A DNA stretch of 64,000 nucleotides. Source: Lachnospiraceae bacterium UBA7205. GTDB lineage: Bacteria > Bacillota > Clostridia > Lachnospirales > Lachnospiraceae. The position numbers were made by a program, and so were the translations under genes. Shown piece after piece: positions 23,828 to 32,484 of this stretch (positions are counted from its first letter, which is position 1; the number at the start of each line of letters is the position of its first letter). The DNA lies in the NCBI GenBank assembly GCA_002490665.1, contig DKUL01000049.1:1-64000 (forward strand), given 5' to 3'. The notes below the pieces were generated by a model, which was given only the letters and a program-made list of their open reading frames with translations, was not told where the DNA came from and did not search any database.

Positions 23828-25629
23828 TACGCTGCCCCGCCAAACTGTTCCTTGTAATAGTTTACAAGTAATGTCATCATTTCCCTTTCTTCGTACAGGT
23901 CCGCAATCGCAATGGCATAGGAAAGATATCTTTTTGCAGCCATGACATTGCCCTGATCTTCCACGATATAGACATATGCAAGTTCCGATAAGAGCTCTGC
24001 TATCTGAAAACTATCATTTCGACCGAGTGTTTCAATGATGTTTTCCAGATACAGGATTTTCGCATCCCCATACTGTTCCATGTCGGTCAGCAATTTCCCC
24101 AGATTCAGCTTTGCCAGTTTTGTTTCGTGAAAACGAAACTGGTCTTCGCCTCTATCGCATTCATGCTGTAAGTCATAGAGCATCCTTTCCAGAATATCCC
24201 TTGCCTTTTCAAGGTGATCCATCTTATATTCCGCAAATGCAATATTGTTTATCGCCTTTGTCTCCAAATATGTATAGGTGTGCGTATTTTTCCCAATCTC
24301 ATCCAAATCCAGTGTCCGGTTTAAGATGCGCATCAGATCCGTGTGATAATCCTGTATGCTGATTCTGTCCTGACAATAATCCAGCCTGCCCCGCACCAAC
24401 TCAATAAACGAACGGTTATCCTCCGCTTCCGCCCCCAGAATATCCTCGAGCGTTGCAAGCAGCGCTTCCGCTTCCTGGTATTTGCGTTCGTTCATGGCAC
24501 CATTGATACGCGACCTTAGCATCAGGGCTTCTATATTTCCTGTATTGAGCTGATCCACATAATACCGTTCTTCCACGTCAATTTTTTCAGCCAGCGCCTG
24601 ATAATGGTTCCTGCTCGGGTGCCTTCCGTTTTCTATTTTGGAGTAGCTTTCAACTGCACATATGCCATCACAGGCATCCTCCTGACTGAACTGTTTTTTC
24701 TTTCTTGCCTTTCTTAAATACTGCCCGACATCCTCTACCATCATTTCATCCGGACGCAGCTGATACCACAGCCCATTCCTGCCAATACCCAGTTCATCAT
24801 ACATACGGGATATCATGCCATATATTTTTCTATATCTATCCGGCACGAGAGAATCCTCCAAAGCTGCCAGCATCTCCACTAATTCAAGCGCATAGTATGT
24901 CGACTTATATTTTATCAGTAAATCCAGTCCTTTTTTCAGTTCGGTATGCTTCTTTTGGATATCCTCATTGCAGCAGCGGCTCCACAGGTACACTGCAGGG
25001 GGATAAATAAAAACCTTTTCGGAGTCGTCCATATCCCCCTGCTCAATATAGGAAATGACCTTTCCCAAGCATGACAAGAGCTGGCATTGATTCATCCGCC
25101 GCGTCTCCATCGCCAGCCGCAAATACACTAGGTATAGAAACAGCTCCGATGCCCCTATGCATCCATCTATCCGGTCAGCGCTTAAAATTGCAGGACATGT
25201 TTCCATAAGCGCCTTTTCGTAACAGCCCTGCGCCTGCTCTAAATCGCACGTTACTTTCTCTGCAATGATACCATTAACATAATAGGTGCACTGCCGTATC
25301 AGATGCTGGTTCAATGCAGGATTACTTACTGGCATCTTTGACAGATGCATCGCCAGTGCCTTATATTTTTCACGGATAAGCAGCACATTCAAGTCCCCTT
25401 TCCACCGCCAAAATCTTAAACTGTCCTCCGATACATACACGTTCAGCCCTTTGGGCGTATAGCCTAACCGCTCAAACAGCATTTTCAGGGAGAGAATGTC
25501 CGGTATTCTTTCCCCATTTTCATATTGGGAATAGGTCGATATTCCACAAATTCCACGACAGACACTTTCCTGGCGAATCCTTTTCTTTTTACGGACTGTC
25601 ATCAGGACTGCCCCTATCTCCATCCCCAT
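23824..25629 (-). CDS. Duplicated-HTH (XRE) regulator with TPR-like helical repeats
   Basis: A 601-residue cytoplasmic regulator. The HTH domain occurs twice: residues about 5-55 (VRKKKRIRQESVCRGICGIS...YENGERIP) and about 302-352 (ARKKKQFSQEDACDGICAVE...IENGRHPS). The two are clearly duplicates with shared RKKK, GIC and ENG positions. The stretch between them and the C-terminal 250 residues are rich in paired amphipathic helices (for example EKARDILERMLYDLQHE and YGDAKILYLENIIETLG), as in TPR sensor domains. RRNPP proteins bind re-imported peptides with such repeats, so the adjacent 42-residue peptide is a candidate ligand. ATG at 25629 follows AGAGGAC. Targets are probably the radical SAM operon and its own region. 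Confidence 0.78.
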   Translation of the reverse strand: MGMEIGAVLMTVRKKKRIRQESVCRGICGISTYSQYENGERIPDILSLKMLFERLGYTPKGLNVYVSEDSLRFWRWKGDLNVLLIREKYKALAMHLSKMPVSNPALNQHLIRQCTYYVNGIIAEKVTCDLEQAQGCYEKALMETCPAILSADRIDGCIGASELFLYLVYLRLAMETRRMNQCQLLSCLGKVISYIEQGDMDDSEKVFIYPPAVYLWSRCCNEDIQKKHTELKKGLDLLIKYKSTYYALELVEMLAALEDSLVPDRYRKIYGMISRMYDELGIGRNGLWYQLRPDEMMVEDVGQYLRKARKKKQFSQEDACDGICAVESYSKIENGRHPSRNHYQALAEKIDVEERYYVDQLNTGNIEALMLRSRINGAMNERKYQEAEALLATLEDILGAEAEDNRSFIELVRGRLDYCQDRISIQDYHTDLMRILNRTLDLDEIGKNTHTYTYLETKAINNIAFAEYKMDHLEKARDILERMLYDLQHECDRGEDQFRFHETKLAKLNLGKLLTDMEQYGDAKILYLENIIETLGRNDSFQIAELLSELAYVYIVEDQGNVMAAKRYLSYAIAIADLYEEREMMTLLVNYYKEQFGGAAY

Positions 25630-25645
25630 AAAAAGTCCTCTTTCC

Positions 25646-27127
25646 TTACTCCGGGCTCATGGTCTTTTCATGCAGGAGCCCCATTTTCAGCTCATAGTAA
25701 TCCGGCGTCATGTCCATATAGTGCACATGCGGGTTGATGAAACGCTGCTCCTCCTCCCAGATTTCCTCGCCAAGCTGCCGCTTGACATACGCGCGGATTT
25801 CCTCAAGCGTGGGAAGCTCGTAGACACGCTTTCCGTTCTCAAATACTTTTATCTGTAATGGCTTTGCCGTACAGCCTGTAAACTTGAGGTTGCGCCATGG
25901 CATATTGGGGTCGACAAAGCGAAACGGCGTGCTCATGTCAATCTCCTCGTCCGCCTTTGCTATCAGGTCCGCCTTTGCCTTTCCGTTCTGGTCATAAATC
26001 CTGTACACCTTTTTCAGCCCGGGGTTCGTAATCTTTTCCACGGTGCCCGAAATCTTGATGCGCGGCGTAAACACACCGTTTTCCTCAACCGCCGCTATCT
26101 TGTATACCGCCCCGAGCAGTGCAAGCGTATCATCGGAGTAATCACTCGTGGCGCCTGTAATCAGGCGCTCGCCCACGCCGTAGCTGTCGATGCACGCCTT
26201 CTGTGTATTGAGGGAGGAAATCGTGTGCTCGTCAAGGCTGTTTGACACAATAATCTTGCAGTCGGCAAGCCCTGCCTCGTCCAGCATTTTCCTAACCCTG
26301 ACGGACTGGTACGCCAAATCCCCGCTGTCGATGCGGATTCCTTTCAGCCGTTTTCCCATCGGCTCAAGCACCTCGTGCGCCACGCGGATTGCATTGGGAA
26401 CGCCGGACTTCATCGTGTCATAGGTATCTACCAGAAGCACGGTATTGTCAGGGTAATTGACTGCATAATTTTTAAACGCCTCATATTCATCCTTGTAATA
26501 CATGACCCAGCTGTGCGCCATGGTGCCGCCCACGGGAATGCCGAACATCTGCCCCGCAAGCACTGTCGCGGTTCCCGACGCGCCGCCAATGTAGGAAGCA
26601 CGCGCGCCGTACACCGCGGCATCCATGTTGTGCGCCCTCCTTGCCCCGAAGTCGGACACGGTCTTTCCCGCAGCCGCCTTTACAATCCGCGCGGTCTTGG
26701 TCGCCACAAGCGACTGATGGTTCACCTGTGCGAGGATTGCCGTTTCCACGAGCTGCGCGTCGATAAGTGGCGCAATCACTGTAAGCACCGGCTCGTTGGG
26801 GTACATTATCGTTCCCTCCGCGAATGCATAGATATCGCCACGGAACTCAAAATCCCTAAGATAGTCCAGAAATGCATCCGTAAATGTATTCAGCGAGCGC
26901 AGATACGCGATATCCTCGTCCGAAAAATGCAGATTTTCAATATATTCCACAATCTGTTCCAGCCCTGCAAAGATGGTGAATCCGCCCCTGTCAGGATTTT
27001 TCCTGTAAAACACGTCAAACGCGACTCTTGCCTGCATGTCCCCATCATTGAAATATCCGTTTGCCATGGTAAGCTCGTACAAATCCATGACCATCGTTAA
27101 ATTTCTTTTATCCGCCTGCTTCATCAT
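25646..27127 (-). CDS. pncB: Nicotinate phosphoribosyltransferase
   Basis: Cytoplasmic NAD-salvage enzyme that joins nicotinate to PRPP using ATP, giving nicotinate mononucleotide. From ATG 27127 the product is 493 residues, usual for the Gram-positive form. Blocks seen: DLYELTMANGYF (16-27), FDVFYRKNPDRGGFTIFAGL, DFGARRAHNMDAAVYGARAS (substrate-binding), and GTMAHSWVMYY, as expected for the family. The start was chosen for AAAGGAC upstream and the family-typical N-terminus; a longer frame to 27220 is not convincing. It lies 16 bp downstream of the HTH regulator gene, so the two may share a transcript, though a functional link is not obvious. Confidence 0.93.
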   Translation of the reverse strand: MMKQADKRNLTMVMDLYELTMANGYFNDGDMQARVAFDVFYRKNPDRGGFTIFAGLEQIVEYIENLHFSDEDIAYLRSLNTFTDAFLDYLRDFEFRGDIYAFAEGTIMYPNEPVLTVIAPLIDAQLVETAILAQVNHQSLVATKTARIVKAAAGKTVSDFGARRAHNMDAAVYGARASYIGGASGTATVLAGQMFGIPVGGTMAHSWVMYYKDEYEAFKNYAVNYPDNTVLLVDTYDTMKSGVPNAIRVAHEVLEPMGKRLKGIRIDSGDLAYQSVRVRKMLDEAGLADCKIIVSNSLDEHTISSLNTQKACIDSYGVGERLITGATSDYSDDTLALLGAVYKIAAVEENGVFTPRIKISGTVEKITNPGLKKVYRIYDQNGKAKADLIAKADEEIDMSTPFRFVDPNMPWRNLKFTGCTAKPLQIKVFENGKRVYELPTLEEIRAYVKRQLGEEIWEEEQRFINPHVHYMDMTPDYYELKMGLLHEKTMSPE

Positions 27128-27339
27128 ATTGGTGTGTCCTTTCTTTATAAAAATAAATAATATATTGTTCACCGTCCGCCACTTTCCTATTATTATACCA
27201 ACATTGCGCGGTATATTCAATCTTTCCCATGCGCGGCATCATCAATTTTAAGATTTTCCTTGTCTATTTTCCATATGCGTGCTATTTTATAATAAGAAAC
27301 TGTTGAAAATGATAAGGAACTGTTGGGGGGAATCGGGTT

Positions 27340-27894
27340 ATGCCACTGCCACATGAAACATTTTATACGAAAAAAGACTATTACAATCTGCCGGAAAATG
27401 TACGCGCAGAACTGATTGACGGGCAGATTCATTATATGGCAACCCCCGGCAGGCTGCACCAAAAAATATTGATGGAAATTGCCGGAACGATTCGGGACTA
27501 TATAAAATCGAACAATGGCGTATGTGAGGTTTATCCTGCCCCATTTGTAGTCGAACTGTCCGATGTGCATGATGAAATGAATCATATCGTCGAGCCGGAT
27601 ATTTCTGTCATATGTGACTCAAAGAAGCTCACGGACAGGGGATGTATGGGTGCACCGGACTGGATAATCGAAATCGTATCCCCCTCCAATCCCAAACATG
27701 ACTATATTACAAAGCTGGCGCTATATGAGCGTGCCGGCGTACGCGAATACTGGATTGTCGACCTGATGCAGAAAAGAATCCTCGTATATCTGTTTGAGCT
27801 GGATGCCGTTGTAAACATATACACTTTCAACGACATTATAAAATCCGGCATTTATGAGGATTTACTGATTGACTTTTCAAGCCTTGGTTTATAG
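27340..27894 (+). CDS. Uma2-family (DUF820) putative endonuclease
   Basis: A 184-residue protein of the Uma2/DUF820 family, with a PD-(D/E)XK nuclease fold. The family pattern is present: YYNLPENVRAELIDGQI near the start, IVEPDISVICDSKKL (catalytic Asp in the EPDI motif, about 85-90), GAPDWIIEIVSPSN (Glu of the E-x-V motif) and YWIVDLMQKRI. Members are often linked to mobile DNA, but biochemical roles remain unsettled. ATG at 27340 follows GGGGGGAATCGGG. The gene diverges from pncB and has its own promoter region of about 200 bp. No inverted repeats surround it. Confidence 0.85.
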   Translation: MPLPHETFYTKKDYYNLPENVRAELIDGQIHYMATPGRLHQKILMEIAGTIRDYIKSNNGVCEVYPAPFVVELSDVHDEMNHIVEPDISVICDSKKLTDRGCMGAPDWIIEIVSPSNPKHDYITKLALYERAGVREYWIVDLMQKRILVYLFELDAVVNIYTFNDIIKSGIYEDLLIDFSSLGL

Positions 27895-27941
27895 CGCAAT
27901 TTTCCTGCAAACTTTTAAATCTCAAGAAACGGAGAATACAA

Positions 27942-29255
27942 ATGCTGAAGAACAGAGATATCCTTGAATTAAAAAGACGTTTTAAAAAGGAATCCTGCAC
28001 AATCACGAGAATGTGCGGATGCTATGTGGATGCAAACAAAAATAAAATAGTGGAGCTGAATGAGACCTTTCTGAATCTGGAAGATGAGGAATTTTTCAAA
28101 TACCTTGAAATTGCAAAAAAAGCGCTTTCCGGCACTATCGGAAATAATCTTTTGGAACTGAAATTTACCGCAGAGGCGGAGGAACAGGGCGGAAAACAGC
28201 AGTATCTTCTGGGGCTTCGCGAGAGCGGGCTGAAAAATCCGGAGCTGCTTGAGCATCTCTACGACATGATTATTGAAAACTACGATTATGTCGGCAACTA
28301 TCTCATACTGGTTTTCCATGATGCATATGATGTCATGACCAAGACGAATGATGACCTGAAAATCGACGAATCCGAGGAAGTATTTACCTACCTTCTGTGC
28401 GCCATCTGCCCCGTAAACCTCTCGAAGCCGGGACTTGGGTACCGCGCCGACTTAAACCGCATCGGCGTGCGGATACAGGACTGGGTTGTGGGCGTGCCGG
28501 ATGTGGGCTTTTTATTCCCATCCTTTGTCGAGCGTTCCACCGATGTCCATTCGCTTACATATTATGTCAGGGACGCAAAGGATTCCCACAGGGACTTTAT
28601 CGAGACGGCGCTCGGATGCGGTGCGAAGCGCACTGCCACCGAGGAGCACAACGCTTTTAGCAGCATTGTCAAGACTGCCATCGCGCCTGTTATCGAAAAT
28701 ACGGACGAAATGCTGCTGGATATCCAGGAAAAGCTAAATGACCTTGCGGAGGAGCACGAGGCTGCCATGGAAGACCTGGTCATCGTGGAGCCGGAGGCAT
28801 TTACACTCACCACGGACATTATCAAGGAAGTGTTTGCCGATTCCAAAATTCCCGATGCCGCGGTGATGCAGATACAGGAGCATTTTACGGAGGAGTTCAG
28901 CGACAAGCCGCCTGCCGTCAAAAACCTGGTAAATGAAAAGGCGATTGAGAAGAACAACAAGGAGAAAAAAGAAGTCCGGCTTCTTGAGGAAGTTGCAACA
29001 CTCAAGCAGGAGCTCAAGGACACCAGACAGGAAAATGAGGAAAAGTCGGAGCAGATTGAGACCCTTGTCAAAATGGAGGCGCCCATTGACCCTGAGGAGG
29101 CAAAAAACTGGGCGGAGGTTTTTCTGCGCATGAAGCCGGACAAGGCTGAGAAAGTGAAATATGAGACAATTAACGGTCAGAAGTACCTGATGATTCCGAT
29201 GGAGGAGGATGAGCACATCAACCTAAACGGAGTCGAGAAGCAGATAGATCAATAG
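27942..29255 (+). CDS. DUF4317 domain protein
   Basis: A 437-residue cytoplasmic protein that I recognise as DUF4317, common in Clostridia and without known function. The N-terminus (RDILELKRRFKKESCTITRM, about 5-24, then CGCYVD) is the signature region. A well-packed alpha/beta part runs to about 270, with DWVVGVPDVGFLFPSFVERS. The last third is a coiled coil (about 325-385, KEKKEVRLLEEVATLKQEL) followed by a short globular tail. ATG at 27942 follows ACGGAG. It is 14 bp upstream of the next gene, so the two form an operon. No catalytic motif is evident. Confidence 0.83.
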   Translation: MLKNRDILELKRRFKKESCTITRMCGCYVDANKNKIVELNETFLNLEDEEFFKYLEIAKKALSGTIGNNLLELKFTAEAEEQGGKQQYLLGLRESGLKNPELLEHLYDMIIENYDYVGNYLILVFHDAYDVMTKTNDDLKIDESEEVFTYLLCAICPVNLSKPGLGYRADLNRIGVRIQDWVVGVPDVGFLFPSFVERSTDVHSLTYYVRDAKDSHRDFIETALGCGAKRTATEEHNAFSSIVKTAIAPVIENTDEMLLDIQEKLNDLAEEHEAAMEDLVIVEPEAFTLTTDIIKEVFADSKIPDAAVMQIQEHFTEEFSDKPPAVKNLVNEKAIEKNNKEKKEVRLLEEVATLKQELKDTRQENEEKSEQIETLVKMEAPIDPEEAKNWAEVFLRMKPDKAEKVKYETINGQKYLMIPMEEDEHINLNGVEKQIDQ

Positions 29256-29269
29256 GAGGATAATCAAAT

Positions 29270-30343
29270 ATGCCAAGAGCAGGTTCCGGGGGCGGACGTT
29301 CATCCAGCCACCGTTCATCAGGAGGTCATTCATCATCGCGCAGCAGCGGCGGGCACCGTGTCAGCAGCGGAGGACACAGCAGGGCAGGAAGCGGACGCAG
29401 CTCCGGCGTTCATACCAGTTTTGGCTCCTCATACCGAAGCCGGGGACCATCCTATCACAGTGCGCCTCCGCCGCCATTCAGGGGACCAGGTATGCCACCT
29501 CCGCCACCATACGGCAGACGGCGGTATACACGCACTTATTACGGGGGCAGCCCTTCCGGTTCCGTAATGGTCAATTCCATTTTTACACTGATTGTAGTCT
29601 TTTTAATGGTGTTTGTCCTTATTTCAGTGTTTATTACAGGAACATCAGGCGGCTCCGGCTCCTCGTCCATTCCGGCAAGCACGAGAAACCGCGAAAAGCT
29701 TAATTCCGTTTCATTTGACAGCAACTGTATTGTCGATGAGCTTGGCTGGTTCGATTCTGTTTCCAGGGCAGGCACCAGGCTCAGAAGTTTTTACGACAAG
29801 ACAGGCATCCAGCCATATATTGTCCTGTTAAAATACCATCCGGAACTGATTACGGATTCCCAGAAAGAGGATTACGCCCAGCAATATTATGAGGACAATA
29901 TTGACAACGAAGCGACTTTCCTCTATATGTACTTTGCGGAGGAAGACCAGGACAATGATGTGGGATATATGTGCTATGTCAACGGCAAACAGGTCGATTC
30001 CATTATGGACTCCGAGGCTGTCGAGATTTTCTGGGCATACATTGACCGCAGCTGGTACTCCGATACCTCAACGGACACGCTCTTTGCGGATGCCTTTGAA
30101 ATGACGGCAGAAACCATCATGAAAAAATCCAGGACAGCGACTGATATTGCCTTTGTGGTTGCCACAGGCGTTGTCATTGTCATTGTCATCATTGCAATTA
30201 TTGTTGCCATGGTTACCAAGCGCAGGCACGAGCGTGAGCGCGCCGAGGAAACACAGCGCATCCTGAATACGCCGCTGCCGAATAATCCATTGAGTCAGCA
30301 AGGAACGACGGTGAAGGGTACGGATAATGTGAATCGGACATAA
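29270..30343 (+). CDS. Ser/Gly/Arg-rich membrane protein paired with DUF4317
   Basis: A 357-residue protein of unknown family. Residues 1-85 are low complexity: repeated SSGGHSS-type runs, then a Pro-rich stretch with FRGPGMPPPPPYGRRRY. Two membrane helices follow (about 101-125 and 283-307). Between them lies a globular domain of 150 residues (FDSNCIVDELGWFDSVSRAG...), which could be a distant TPM-like domain because it shares the layout of an extracytoplasmic domain between two helices, but I cannot confirm it. ATG at 29270 follows TAGGAGG. It is co-transcribed with the DUF4317 gene and ends at a strong terminator. Confidence 0.72.
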   Translation: MPRAGSGGGRSSSHRSSGGHSSSRSSGGHRVSSGGHSRAGSGRSSGVHTSFGSSYRSRGPSYHSAPPPPFRGPGMPPPPPYGRRRYTRTYYGGSPSGSVMVNSIFTLIVVFLMVFVLISVFITGTSGGSGSSSIPASTRNREKLNSVSFDSNCIVDELGWFDSVSRAGTRLRSFYDKTGIQPYIVLLKYHPELITDSQKEDYAQQYYEDNIDNEATFLYMYFAEEDQDNDVGYMCYVNGKQVDSIMDSEAVEIFWAYIDRSWYSDTSTDTLFADAFEMTAETIMKKSRTATDIAFVVATGVVIVIVIIAIIVAMVTKRRHERERAEETQRILNTPLPNNPLSQQGTTVKGTDNVNRT

Positions 30344-30348
30344 TAAAG

Positions 30349-30380
30349 TCGAGCAGGGGAGATGGCTCTTCCCTGCTCGA
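30349..30380. terminator. Bidirectional terminator
   Basis: TCGAGCAGGG and CCCTGCTCGA form a 10-bp perfect stem. TTTCCTCT follows on the plus strand, and on the minus strand the stem is followed by CTTTATTA. It separates the convergent Ser/Gly-rich gene and the AAA/PD-(D/E)XK gene. Confidence 0.85.
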
Positions 30381-30386
30381 TTTCCT

Positions 30387-32108
30387 CTATCCTATCAGGC
30401 ACATTTTCCCCGCGAAAGCAAACCCATACTTGCGAATCTGCTCCGGCTTCAAGCCATCTGCCAGGAGCTGTGTCTCGTATTTTCTTTCCGCAATCTGCGT
30501 GAGCGCGTTTGCGACAGTTTCCTCAAGATCTCTTTCCTTTCTCGGCTTGTGCACCTTAAATTCTATGATGTAGGCGTTGTCCCTTTCCCTGTCAACAGGA
30601 CACAGCATCACGTCATAGCGCCCGAAGCCGCTTTCCTTATTGGAATGAATGACAAATCTTCCGTCCAGATCCACCATCAGTCCAAGCACAAATCCATGGT
30701 AAAAACGTTCAGGGTCATCCTCACTGGATGCACCCTTTGCAATATCAAAGCTGGAAAAACTCTGCAATGCGATTTTGTTCATGAACTCGTTCATGGCATC
30801 GACATCATCGAGAAGAAGCGCCTTGACAAAATCGTTGTACGCACTTCCTTGTTCCTGGGTGCAAAACCATCCCTTCACCATCTTTCGAAACATCAGCAGC
30901 ACTTCATGATTTGTAAGTGCCAAGGTATAACTTGGCTCACTTTTCCTATCCGCCCTAAGCTCCTCATGTGCAATCACCTTAAGGTATCCTGATGCCAGTA
31001 ACAGACTCCACACCGCATTTACACTCTCACCAAGCTGGTTAAATACAATCTGTTCATCAATCACAGCCACAAAGCTTTTCCCGGAAAGCAACTCCTCCAA
31101 AATGTCTTTGGTATGTGCAGTTCCAGTCCGCATCAGAGAATTTACCAGTTCGTTGGAGCTGGTGCCAGCCCAGTAAGTATCATACTTTCCTTTTTTGCTG
31201 ATAAATGACATAATAGACCATGGATTATAGATGTCTGTATGATTTCCGAACGTAAAACCATCATACCACTCTTTTACCCCCTGCTTTTCCGTTCCCAGCC
31301 CAGTCTCGTCAAGTGCCTGAAATACCTCTTTCTCCGTAAATCCAAAATATTGTGCATACTTATCAGAAGTAGTCGTTACGACTTCCAGATTATTCAAATC
31401 CGAAAATATAGATTCCCTCGATATCCTCATAATTCCTGTTATCACGCCTCTGTATAAATGCAAATTCGTTTTAAAAGAAGCATTGAAAAAACTCCTGAAA
31501 AATGTGACAGCCTCGTCCCAGTTTCCCGCAAGCCATGATTCCTGCACCGGGGTATCGTACTCGTCAAGCAGGACAATAACATCCTTCTTATAATACCTTT
31601 CCAGATAAGTGCAGAGCCGGTTTATTGAAACAAAAAATATCTCGTCAGACATGTCATCATTGACTGATGCAAAATACTGTCTGTCTGCATCCGCAAAGAC
31701 TGCTGACTGCATCATTTCCCTGTACTCCGCGTACAAATTTGTAATAATCTGCTTTACTGCTTTCTTTAAGGACTCCATTCTGCCAGTCTTGACCGACGCA
31801 AAGCTTAACGCAATCACTGGATAAGTCCCCTGAAGCTTCCTGTAATTGTACACACCCTCCGGAGACTTCTCATCCCATATGGAAAGCCCCTCAAATAAAT
31901 CGCCCCTGTCTGCATACCGGTTCGAAAAAAAGCATTCCAGCAGGCTCATGTTCAGCGTCTTTCCAAAACGGCGCGGACGCGTAATCAATGTCACCTTATC
32001 CGCGTTTTCCCACCACTCTCTGATGAAACCAGTCTTGTCAATATAAAAGATATTTTCTGTCCTTACTTCCTTAAAACTCTGGTATCCAATACCCAAAACC
32101 TGCGCCAT
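30387..32108 (-). CDS. AAA-like ATPase with C-terminal PD-(D/E)XK nuclease domain
   Basis: A 573-residue protein of the AAA_34/PDDEXK_9 (DUF1703-type) group frequent in gut anaerobes. The N-terminal ATPase carries a Walker A-like segment TRPRRFGKTLNMSLLECFF (about 43-61) and a Walker B-like VIVLLDEYDTPV. The C-terminal nuclease-like domain has GRFVIHSNKESGFGRYDVMLCP, with Asp in GRYDV, and AYIIEFKVHK, with Glu-Phe-Lys as the E-x-K motif. ATG at 32108 was preferred to a longer frame because GGAGGGATGAC precedes it. Function is unproven; genome-defence and mobile-element roles have been proposed. It sits 103 bp from a decayed Rpn fragment. Confidence 0.85.
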   Translation of the reverse strand: MAQVLGIGYQSFKEVRTENIFYIDKTGFIREWWENADKVTLITRPRRFGKTLNMSLLECFFSNRYADRGDLFEGLSIWDEKSPEGVYNYRKLQGTYPVIALSFASVKTGRMESLKKAVKQIITNLYAEYREMMQSAVFADADRQYFASVNDDMSDEIFFVSINRLCTYLERYYKKDVIVLLDEYDTPVQESWLAGNWDEAVTFFRSFFNASFKTNLHLYRGVITGIMRISRESIFSDLNNLEVVTTTSDKYAQYFGFTEKEVFQALDETGLGTEKQGVKEWYDGFTFGNHTDIYNPWSIMSFISKKGKYDTYWAGTSSNELVNSLMRTGTAHTKDILEELLSGKSFVAVIDEQIVFNQLGESVNAVWSLLLASGYLKVIAHEELRADRKSEPSYTLALTNHEVLLMFRKMVKGWFCTQEQGSAYNDFVKALLLDDVDAMNEFMNKIALQSFSSFDIAKGASSEDDPERFYHGFVLGLMVDLDGRFVIHSNKESGFGRYDVMLCPVDRERDNAYIIEFKVHKPRKERDLEETVANALTQIAERKYETQLLADGLKPEQIRKYGFAFAGKMCLIG

Positions 32109-32210
32109 GTCATCCCTCCATTTATGCTTGATAGGTTCATTATATCCTCTCACTTTTTAATTCACAAGGGTGAATCATTCCTTTTTTGCCAGATATTTTT
32201 ATCCCAATAA

Positions 32211-32429
32211 TATCAATACGCGGCGAACACAATCTTTGAGGTCAGCTCGGATGAGAATATTCGCGAGCTTTGCCGCAGACGGGCGGAATTTGAGGCTTTC
32301 GAGCGGCACCAGAACGCTGAAATTGCACAATTAAAAAAATTAAATACCACCCTAACACAGGCAAATGCCGACAAGGACGCTGAAATCGCTCGTTTAAAAC
32401 AACTGATTGCCAGTTTACAGTCAAAATAA
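32211..32429 (+). pseudogene. C-terminal fragment of an Rpn-family nuclease gene
   Basis: An open frame of 72 codons without a start. It reads YQYAANTIFEVSSDENIREL, continues with a CRRRAEFEAFERHQN block, and ends in a Leu/Lys heptad tail and TAA at 32427. I recognise this as the usual C-terminus of Rpn/PDDEXK transposase-like proteins. An in-frame TAA lies immediately before it (32208-32210), and no upstream nuclease domain is present. It is therefore a remnant left after deletion. Confidence 0.65.
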
Positions 32430-32431
32430 AA

Positions 32432-32475
32432 CACGCAGTGAGTAAGGGAAAAGCCTTTTCCTTACTCACTGCGTG
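32432..32475. terminator. Strong bidirectional terminator
   Basis: CACGCAGTGAGTAAGG and its exact reverse complement form a 16-bp stem around a 12-base loop. The plus side continues with CCCCATTTTTT and the minus side with TTTTATTTTG. It ends the Rpn remnant and the hydrolase gene from opposite sides. Confidence 0.85.
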
Positions 32476-32484
32476 CCCCATTTT

